Positions 26,396 through 32,667 of a stretch of 32,667 nt of DNA are shown piece after piece. Made by a program: the position numbers and the translations under genes. How positions within the stretch are numbered: position 1 is the stretch's first letter; the number at the start of each line of letters is the position of its first letter. The stretch is from Tardiphaga sp. (lineage in GTDB: Bacteria > Pseudomonadota > Alphaproteobacteria > Rhizobiales > Xanthobacteraceae): assembly GCF_028290785.1 (NCBI RefSeq), contig NZ_JAQGJD010000059.1, forward strand, positions 1-32,667, read 5' to 3'. The notes beneath the pieces were generated by a model, which did not search any database, was not told where the DNA came from, and saw only the letters and a list, made by a program, of their open reading frames with translations.

Positions 26396-27427
26396 ATGTC
26401 CCACCATTATTCCGGACCCAATGTCGGGTTCCCTCGTGGGGACGCGCGCCTGGACTTGACCGACCTGTACGCATTCCCTTCGCCTGCAGATGCGAGCAGA
26501 TTAGTGCTGATCATGAACGTCCATCCTTCCTTCAGCCTTCTTGCGCCGGAGGCGACCATGCCCGAGCCTTTCTCCGCTGACGCGATCTATGAATTCAAGA
26601 TCGACACCAACGGAGATGCGGTCGCAGACATTGCGTACCGCGTACGCTTCTCGGCATTTGAAAACGGGAAGCAAACCGCGGTGTTGCGCCGGGTCGAGGG
26701 CGCCGAGGCCGCCGAGACCGGCGACGCGGGCCGGCTCATTGAAGAGTGGCCGGTCTCGATGGATAGAGAGGCGCTCGTGGTGGAAGCCGAAGACCATCGC
26801 TTCTTTGCCGGCTGGCGGAGCGATCCGTTCTTTTTTGATCCAATCGGTGCCATCAATGACTTCCACTTCAGCGGCAAGGACAACTTCATCGACAAGGACG
26901 TATGCAGCATCGTCCTCGAGTTGCCGCGCTCGGCTCTCGGAGCCAAACCGTTCGGTGTCTGGGCGCGGACCGTTGATGTTGCCAACGGTAGCTGGATTCA
27001 AGCCGACCGCGGTGCCAAGCCGTCGCAGTCCATTTTCTTGACGGGCGACGCCAGTGCCGACTATCAGGCGTCGGAGCCTGCCGGGGACAGTCGCTTCATT
27101 CCGATCTTTGCACATTCGCTAGAGCACACGGGAGGCTACGCTCCGGTCGATGCGATGCGCCTGGCAGCGACGCTGCTGCCCGACATCCTGCATTTCGATC
27201 CCGCGCTTCCCGCCTCGTATCCGGGCAACGGCCGGGCGCTTACCGACGACGTCCTCGATCATTTCCTTTCTCTCCTGACCAACGGAAGGGTGAAATCTGA
27301 CGGTGTGGGCCCTCATTGGGATTTGCTTGCAGAATTTCCATATCTGGGCCCACCGCACACGGCAGCCGCCGAACGATTCAAGGCGTACGAAGCACTGCAT
27401 GGAGGCTCTAATGCACGCAAAGACTGA
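26396..27427 (+). CDS. DUF4331 family protein
   Basis: 343 residues. The N-terminal MSHHYSGPNVGFPRGDARLD and DLYAFPSP match the DUF4331 start; later IYEFKIDTNGDAVADI and the central GWRSDPFFFDP also fit. No signal peptide or transmembrane helix is evident, although many relatives are exported. Function of the family is unknown. I chose ATG 26396 because GAGGAAG lies at 26381-26387; the open frame begins earlier at 26291 without family sequence. The gene overlaps the following crotonase by 17 bp, which suggests coupled translation and a linked task. Confidence 0.85.
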   Translation: MSHHYSGPNVGFPRGDARLDLTDLYAFPSPADASRLVLIMNVHPSFSLLAPEATMPEPFSADAIYEFKIDTNGDAVADIAYRVRFSAFENGKQTAVLRRVEGAEAAETGDAGRLIEEWPVSMDREALVVEAEDHRFFAGWRSDPFFFDPIGAINDFHFSGKDNFIDKDVCSIVLELPRSALGAKPFGVWARTVDVANGSWIQADRGAKPSQSIFLTGDASADYQASEPAGDSRFIPIFAHSLEHTGGYAPVDAMRLAATLLPDILHFDPALPASYPGNGRALTDDVLDHFLSLLTNGRVKSDGVGPHWDLLAEFPYLGPPHTAAAERFKAYEALHGGSNARKD

Positions 27428-28256
27428 GAAAGCGCAGATCCGGCTCACCCGTTCGTCGCCCAATTGTTGGCGGGTCACGTTCGATAATCCTCCGCTGAAC
27501 GTCATGGGCCCGCAACTCGTTCGCGAGTTCAGAGAGCTCATCATGACCGTTGAAACTGACAAGGATGTCAGGGTGCTGGTGTTTGAAAGTGCCGTTGACG
27601 GATTTTTTCTCAATCACAGTGATTTCAACGCCGACTTCAAGGAACTGACCGGCATGCCTCAAGGGCCGACGGGACTGGAGGCGTGGCCGGACATCCTCGT
27701 CCGCATCACGCACCTTCCCGTGGTGTCGATCGCTATGATTCGCGGCCGCGCGACGGGAAACGGAAGCGAGCTGGCTTTGGCCTGCGACATGAGTTTCGCC
27801 AGCCGTGAGAAAGCGCTGCTTTCGCAGTGGGAAGTGGGTGTCGGCCTGGTCGCCGGCGGAGGGCCGATGGCGCGCCTGCCGCGGCAAATGGGCAGGCAAA
27901 GAGCCTTGGAGGTGCTGCTCAGTTCCAACGACATCGGGGGCGACCTGGCTGAAGCCTATGGCTATGTCAACAGGTCGCTGCCGGACGCCGAACTCGACGC
28001 GTTCGTCGATGCACTGGTGACGCGCATCGCGTCGTTTGACAAATGGGCGATCGCGAACACCAAGCGCCTCGTGAATGCCGCCAGCCTGCCGCCGGATGTC
28101 GAGATCGCTGCCGGCTGGGACACGTGCATGGCCTCGATCCCTCGACCCGCAGCGCAGTGCAGGATCAAGGCGTTGCTTGAGCAGGGGTTTCATAAGCCCG
28201 GAGACGCGGAAGATCGCCTGGGATTCTATGTCGGGCGGCTCGGCCACGGAGGCTGA
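27411..28256 (+). CDS. Crotonase-fold protein, copy 2
   Basis: 281 residues, closely similar to the copy at 21859-22707 throughout, for example VFESAVDGFFLNHSDF, MIRGRATGNGSELALACDMSFAS and LSQWEVGVGLVAGGGP. Both glutamates expected for hydratase chemistry are present. ATG 27411 follows GGAGG at 27401-27405 inside the end of the DUF4331 gene. The two copies lie in divergent sets on either side of the control region, so one probably arose by duplication. No CoA ligase or thiolase is nearby. Confidence 0.88.
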   Translation: MHAKTEKAQIRLTRSSPNCWRVTFDNPPLNVMGPQLVREFRELIMTVETDKDVRVLVFESAVDGFFLNHSDFNADFKELTGMPQGPTGLEAWPDILVRITHLPVVSIAMIRGRATGNGSELALACDMSFASREKALLSQWEVGVGLVAGGGPMARLPRQMGRQRALEVLLSSNDIGGDLAEAYGYVNRSLPDAELDAFVDALVTRIASFDKWAIANTKRLVNAASLPPDVEIAAGWDTCMASIPRPAAQCRIKALLEQGFHKPGDAEDRLGFYVGRLGHGG

Positions 28257-28320
28257 CGCACTCGAATAGCCGAACCCGGATTTTTTCTCGCGCGCAACAC
28301 CCATTAGAAAGCACACGTCC

Positions 28321-29253
28321 ATGGATCTGCTTACCTTTGCGAAGAATATTGCCGACCGCGTCGAAGCGCAGTCGGTACGCGCCAAAGTTCCGGTTGCCGT
28401 TACGGTCATCGATATTCACGGCAACATCCTTCTCCAGCATCGCATGAGCGGAGCGCCAGTTTTCTCGATCGAGATATCGGAACGGAAAGCCTACACGTCC
28501 GCGCTGGTCGGATTGCGAACGGCCGATCTGTCTCCGCTGGTGCAGCCCGGAAAGGACCTCTTCCCGCTGATGGGCCTGTCCGGGGGAAGGTTTTGTTCGA
28601 TGGGCGGCGGCGCGCCGCTTACCAGCGTGGGCCAGTTGGTCGCGGGCGTCGGCGTCAGCGGTGGCACCGTTGAGCAGGACGTCGCTATCCTTGAAGCCGC
28701 ACTTCGGGAACGGGCAGCCACGCGCAAGAGCGACATGAAGCTTGAGGTCGTCGTGATCCCCGTCGCGGACCCCGATCGCGCCAAGCGTTTCTATGCGGAT
28801 TTGGGTTGGCGGCTCGACATCGATTATTCCGCCGGCGACAATTACCGCGTGGTTCAGTTCACGCCGCCCGGTTCCGGGTGCTCCATCATGTTCGGCAAGA
28901 ACGTGAGCAAAGCTCCGCCCGGCTCGGCGAAGGGGCTGCACCTGATCGTATCCGACATCCAGGCCACCCGAGAAGACCTGCTTCGCCGTGGCATCGCGGT
29001 CAGCGAGCCATTCCACGACACCGGCGGCATATTCCACCATGCCGAAGGAGAAAGCCTGATCAGGGGTCCAAATCCGCAGCGAAAGAGCTACGCGTCTTTT
29101 GCTTCGTTCAGCGATCCGGACGGCAACGGCTGGGTGTTCCAGGAGATCACCGCGCGATTGACCGGACACATCGAGGATGGCGACACCAGCTTCACGCCCG
29201 AACTCACGAGCGTGGTTCGACATACGGCAGCTGGTAGCGGAGCTACGTTGTGA
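28321..29253 (+). CDS. GlcG/HbpS-type domain fused to a VOC (glyoxalase-like) domain
   Basis: 310 residues with two domains. Residues about 1-138 are a GlcG/DUF336 fold (VAVTVIDIHGNILLQHRM and the glycine-rich GGAPLTSVGQLVAGVGVSGG, with EQDVAILEAAL at its end). Residues about 140-290 are a VOC domain, beginning KLEVVVIPVADPDRAKRFY and including the SFSDPDGNGWVFQE end. In the usual context each occurs alone. VOC proteins include glyoxalases, dioxygenases and fosfomycin-type resistance proteins; GlcG-type domains have been linked to haem or cofactor binding. The reaction is unknown. The stop overlaps the next start as GTGA. Confidence 0.85.
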   Translation: MDLLTFAKNIADRVEAQSVRAKVPVAVTVIDIHGNILLQHRMSGAPVFSIEISERKAYTSALVGLRTADLSPLVQPGKDLFPLMGLSGGRFCSMGGGAPLTSVGQLVAGVGVSGGTVEQDVAILEAALRERAATRKSDMKLEVVVIPVADPDRAKRFYADLGWRLDIDYSAGDNYRVVQFTPPGSGCSIMFGKNVSKAPPGSAKGLHLIVSDIQATREDLLRRGIAVSEPFHDTGGIFHHAEGESLIRGPNPQRKSYASFASFSDPDGNGWVFQEITARLTGHIEDGDTSFTPELTSVVRHTAAGSGATL

Positions 29254-30206
29254 ATGCGTCGTCCCTGCTTGTCGTCTCAGCCGCATTGACTTGCATGAGC
29301 AGCAACGCACCGGCGCAAACCATGACATTCAACCGACAGTCGATTTCCTATCACAGTGTTGAGATCGAGGGCCTTGATATCTTTTATCGGGAGGCCGGCC
29401 CGGCTCATGCGCTGACCGTGCTGCTGCTGCACGGCTTTCCATCGTCATCGCGGATGTGGGAACCACTACTTCCCGTCCTGGCCGACAAATATCATCTCAT
29501 CGCTCCCGACTATCCCGGCTTCGGCCATAGCAGCGCACCCTCCCCGTCAGGCTTCGAATACAGTTTTGATAGTCTCGCACGCGTGATGGATGAACTCACG
29601 ACCAAGCTCGGCATCACGAACTACGTTTTGTTTATGCAGGACTATGGCGGGCCAGTTGGATTCCGCATGGCGCTCGCCCACCCCGAACGCGTCCGCGCCC
29701 TCGTCATCCAGAATGCGGTTGCTCACGAACAGGGCCTAAGCCCACTCTGGGAAGCACGGAGAAAGTATTGGGCGGATCCGGCCCGCGAGCTTGCGAACCT
29801 CAAGACCAACTTCACGTCCTTTGAGGCGACGCGTCAGCGTCATATCGGTTCCAGTCCCCATCCCGATCGGTACGATCCGGATACGTGGACCGACGAATAC
29901 GCCTTTCTCACCCGTCCGGGCCAGGCCGACATTCAGACCACGCTGTTTCTGGATTACCGGACCAACGTCGCCTCCTATCCGCGCTGGCAAAATTGGCTTC
30001 GCACGGTACAGCCGCCGACAATGGTGGTTTGGGGAAAATACGACCCCTCCTTCACCGTCGCCGGCGCGACGGCTTATGCCTGCGAGGTGCCAAAGTGTGA
30101 AATCCATATCCTGGAAGCCGGACATTTCGCGCTGGACGAAGCCACTGACGCGATCGCCTCCCTGGTTCGTAAATTCCTCGCGCGCTTGGACAAGAACAAA
30201 GCCTAG
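29250..30206 (+). CDS. Alpha/beta hydrolase, haloalkane-dehalogenase/epoxide-hydrolase-like
   Basis: 318 residues. GTG 29250 overlaps the preceding stop by 4 bp and opens a short hydrophobic signal-like segment ending in APAQ, so export is likely. The core has LLLHGFPSSSRMW (oxyanion), the nucleophile Asp in FMQDYGGPVG, the acid in VWGKYDPSF and the catalytic His in AGHFALDE. An Asp nucleophile with two further acidic/His residues fits dehalogenase or epoxide-hydrolase chemistry. The residue after the nucleophile is Tyr, not the halide-binding Trp of haloalkane dehalogenases, so dehalogenation is less certain. It is the third Asp-nucleophile hydrolase in the two sets. Confidence 0.88.
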   Translation: MNASSLLVVSAALTCMSSNAPAQTMTFNRQSISYHSVEIEGLDIFYREAGPAHALTVLLLHGFPSSSRMWEPLLPVLADKYHLIAPDYPGFGHSSAPSPSGFEYSFDSLARVMDELTTKLGITNYVLFMQDYGGPVGFRMALAHPERVRALVIQNAVAHEQGLSPLWEARRKYWADPARELANLKTNFTSFEATRQRHIGSSPHPDRYDPDTWTDEYAFLTRPGQADIQTTLFLDYRTNVASYPRWQNWLRTVQPPTMVVWGKYDPSFTVAGATAYACEVPKCEIHILEAGHFALDEATDAIASLVRKFLARLDKNKA

Positions 30207-30252
30207 CAGCGGGGAAGGCGCACGGAATTCAAAACGGGGATCGGGAAATGTG

Positions 30253-31166
30253 ATGGGACGCTTGCCTTCGGTCAGTGTGGGCCTGCCGCGCGACATCGCC
30301 TGGCAGGGCCAGACGGTCCATACCGGCATCTGGAAGACGCCGGTTGACGGGCCGCGCATGGTGCGCCGTCTCAACATCGACGGCGACGGACAGGGTGACT
30401 TTAACGGCCACGGCGGCCAACACCGGGCTGTATTCATCCATCAGACGGATTCCTATCGATATTGGCAGAGCCATCTGGGACGAAACGACTTCGTCTATGG
30501 GCAGTTCGGCGAGAATTTTACCGTCGATGGCCTGCCGGATGCCGGGGTGTGTATTGGAGATCGCTACCGGGTCGGCAGTGCCTTGTTCGAGGTTACACAG
30601 CCGCGCGTCACCTGTTACCGGTTGGGCATCCGCATGAACGAGCCGGAAATGGCCGCGCTGGTGGTCAAACACGGGAGGCCAGGCTTCTATTTCCGTGTGC
30701 TGGAGGAAGGCGAAGTGGAGGCCGGCGACGAGATTACGCGGGTCGCCTCCAGGCCCGAGCACATGAGCGTGTCCGAGATTGATGCACTGCTCTACATGCC
30801 TGGTCCCCCCCGCGATCGACTCGAGCGCGCGCTGCGCATCCCGTCGCTGAGCGTCGGGTGGCGTCGTTCCCTCGAGACGTTGCTCACCCAGCAGAGCGAG
30901 GGCAGCGTAACGACCGGCAACGCCGGACTCAATGCAGCGGCCGGTCCGCCTCCGGCGTGGCGCGTATTTCGTCCGCTTCGCGTATCGCGCAAGCTGCGCG
31001 AGAGCGACAATGTTACTTCGCTGCTGCTCGAACCCACGGACGGACAACCCATCGCCACGGCTCTCCCGGGCAGTTCGTCGTGCTGCGGCTCGGGCCGGCA
31101 TCTGCGCTGGCGCTGATGCGCAGCTACTCCCTGTCGGGAGGACCTGGCGCCTCCTACTATCGTGTG
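30253..31166 (+). pseudogene. MOSC domain with truncated ferredoxin-reductase-type domain
   Basis: From ATG 30253 the frame gives a MOSC domain: NFTVDGLPDAGVCIGD, then the family cysteine in VTQPRVTCYRLG (about residue 121), and a C-terminal helical segment. At about residue 240 an FNR-type FAD-binding domain begins (FRPLRVSRKLRES and VTSLLLEP). A one-base loss near 31070 (expected PGQFVVLRL) shifts the frame, and the ORF stops at 31116. In the right frame RSYSLSGGPGASYYRVSV continues to about 31166, where sequence of another gene begins. Full-length relatives have NAD-binding and 2Fe-2S domains that are absent. The MOSC part alone might still be made. Confidence 0.8.
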
Positions 31167-31759
31167 AGCGTGATATCGTACCCGGAGCCATTTTTCCGGA
31201 CTATGAGCTTAGCGATCACACCGCGAGGCATCGAAAACTCTCCGAGCTGCAGGGACACGATCCCATGGTGCTCGTGCTCAGCCGCGGCGCCTTCTGCCCA
31301 AAAGACCGACGTCAGGCAGAAGGCTTGCTGCAACTTCATCGGGAGATGGAAATCGGCTACTGCCGGCTGGTCACGATCAGCACCGACAACATCACCGAGA
31401 CCAACGAAAATCGCAGCGGAATAGGCGCTCACTGGCCATTTCTCTCCGATCCGCGGCGCCTCGTTCAGAAGGATCTCGACATCGCCGAATACACCGACGC
31501 CGTCCACAATCCGATGATTCCGCACGTGATCGTACTCGAGCCCGCCCTTGTCATTCACAAGATCTACAACGGCTACTGGTTCTTCGGACGGCCCACGATC
31601 GAAGAGCTTCGTCAGGACCTGCGTGCCGTCGGCAGGAAATGCCGGCCGGACTGGGACATTACAACGCCCGACCTAAAAGCTGCGTGGCAGCAGAGCCGCA
31701 AGGATTCCTTTTATCCGTACGGCAAGACTTTTGCTCAAACTCTCGGTGAACAGAGCTAG
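31167..31759 (+). pseudogene. Peroxiredoxin-like (AhpC/TSA-type) protein, 5'-truncated
   Basis: Coding sequence from about RDIVPGAIFPDYELSDHT to the stop at 31757-31759, roughly 195 codons, is a thioredoxin-fold redoxin: MVLVLSRGAFCPKDRRQ with a single reactive-type cysteine, VTISTDN, HWPFLSD and a C-terminal YWFFGRPTIEELR. No start codon with a ribosome site is visible at the expected place; upstream sequence belongs to the MOSC/oxidoreductase gene, in a different frame from the MOSC ORF. A deletion apparently fused the two genes. If translated from an internal start the protein would lack its first strand. It converges on the aldo/keto reductase gene 62 bp away. Confidence 0.65.
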
Positions 31760-31821
31760 CAGCTGGCGCTGAGTCCGCCCGACTTCTCTCACTTGCGAAC
31801 CGAACGCGGAGTTCGCCACTT

Positions 31822-32667
31822 TCATCTTGGTGGCTCCGCGCCGCTCAATTCAGTTCGTCGAGCCCGCGGAATAAATCCGGGCACGCCCGTCTCTACCACC
31901 GAGTTGAACCGGACATTCGTCGTGATGCGGTCCCGAATCTCCCGCATCGCGTCTTCAGGCAGGGTCGAAATATCAAAGCTCTCCTGGATCCGCTGAGGCT
32001 TGGTCGAGGTAGTCAGGAAAGCGGTACCTCGCTGTACGGCCCAGGCCAGAGCAACTTGAGCCGGTGTCTTATGCACGCGCTGCGCGATGGCTGTGATCAC
32101 GGGGTCGGCCAGCACATTTGGCTCCATGGCATGGCCCAACGCTGCAAACGCCTGCACTACAATGCCGTGCTCGCTGCAAAAATCGAGCAGCTCCCATTCG
32201 GGGAGATACGGATGCGATTCAACCTGAACCATGGCAGGTTTGATCCGCGCGGCCGCAACGATCTCGCGCAGCTTCTCCAGAGTAATGTCCGATAGACCGA
32301 TCGACCTGCAGTGACCGTCGTCCACGAGGCGCTCCAGCGCCCGCCACGTATCGACCAGCGCAACCCCCGGATCGTAGATCACCCTACCGCGCTCGTCCCT
32401 CGGGTCCTGCTCGTCGCCGGGCTGAAAGGCAAAGGGAGTATGGATGATGTAACAATCGATATAATCGAGTTGCAGTCGCCGGCAACTCGCCTCGAACGCA
32501 GGCTTGACCCGCTCCGGGCGATGATTGGTGTTCCATAGCTTCGTGGTGACGAACAGATCCTCGCGCTGAAGCGTTCCCGCCTTGAACGCTTCCTGAATCG
32601 CTTCGCCCACCGCGGCTTCATTGCGGTAGCGTTCCGCACAATCGAGATGTCGAAATCCCGCTTCCAG
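31822..32667 (-). CDS. Aldo/keto reductase, 5' end beyond the window
   Basis: NADPH-dependent carbonyl reductase family; 282 codons are inside the window. The catalytic set is visible: Asp and Tyr in FRHLDCAERYRNE at the window edge, Lys in VTTKLWNTNH, His in CYIIHTPFA. The NADP-binding C-terminal region is FLTTSTKPQRIQESF. The first 30 or so residues lie beyond 32667. It reduces aldehydes in known relatives, which would fit with the neighbouring stress genes, but it is transcribed toward them and may be unrelated. Confidence 0.92.
   Translation of the reverse strand: MEAGFRHLDCAERYRNEAAVGEAIQEAFKAGTLQREDLFVTTKLWNTNHRPERVKPAFEASCRRLQLDYIDCYIIHTPFAFQPGDEQDPRDERGRVIYDPGVALVDTWRALERLVDDGHCRSIGLSDITLEKLREIVAAARIKPAMVQVESHPYLPEWELLDFCSEHGIVVQAFAALGHAMEPNVLADPVITAIAQRVHKTPAQVALAWAVQRGTAFLTTSTKPQRIQESFDISTLPEDAMREIRDRITTNVRFNSVVETGVPGFIPRARRTELSGAEPPR

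Noticed and set aside
1-32667. CRISPR array or defence system.
   Set aside because: No regularly spaced repeats and no nuclease, methylase or Cas-like proteins among the genes; the only tandem repeat is the two-copy motif at 25334-25369.

Overview
The window looks like chromosomal DNA of a Bradyrhizobium-type alphaproteobacterium. The reasons are uniformly high GC, Tat and Sec signal peptides, FixJ-like regulators, a very large kinase/ATPase/histidine-kinase protein of a type known from this group, and an IS1182-type insertion sequence remnant. This assignment is an inference from gene content, not a database match.

Layout. (1) 133-5606: a complete five-gene oligopeptide/dipeptide-type ABC importer operon (Tat-exported binding protein, two permeases, two ATPases). 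(2) 5607-6960: about 1.35 kb of gene debris: a tRNA-Arg-like 3' half, a frameshifted tyrosine-integrase N-terminus, the left end of an IS1182-like element and the C-terminal tail of a lost metabolic gene. (3) 6973-12489: an 1838-residue protein joining a degenerate Ser/Thr-kinase domain, an AAA ATPase, a helical-repeat region, GAF, PAS and a histidine kinase. (4) 12512-15242: a nitrate/sulfonate/taurine-type ABC transporter operon broken by a roughly 970-bp inversion with one end inside the permease gene and the other inside the binding-protein gene. Both genes can be pieced back together from the parts. (5) 15245-16440: a frameshifted gluconate 2-dehydrogenase subunit 3 pseudogene and a stub of a third histidine kinase. 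(6) 16509-20882: a two-component block with a single-domain receiver, a small soluble histidine kinase, a FixJ/NarL-type regulator and a membrane PAS-PAS histidine kinase. The catalytic core of the last one is very similar in DNA sequence to that of the giant kinase. (7) 20934-32667: two divergent gene sets that look like small-molecule or electrophile detoxification. The minus-strand set holds two alpha/beta hydrolases (one epoxide-hydrolase-like), a crotonase, an OsmC protein and a cupin. The plus-strand set holds a DJ-1/PfpI protein, a DUF4331 protein, a second crotonase, a GlcG-VOC fusion, a third hydrolase, a MOSC/oxidoreductase remnant and a peroxiredoxin-like remnant. A convergent aldo/keto reductase runs off the window end.

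The two sets share a divergent control region that carries a tandem 14-bp repeat, a candidate operator. Three places show recent or ongoing decay: the debris region, the inverted transporter and the MOSC/peroxiredoxin junction. The most unusual items are the inversion, the giant protein whose kinase domain lacks key catalytic residues, and the divergent hydrolase/crotonase/DUF4331 cluster, whose substrate cannot be read from the sequence.
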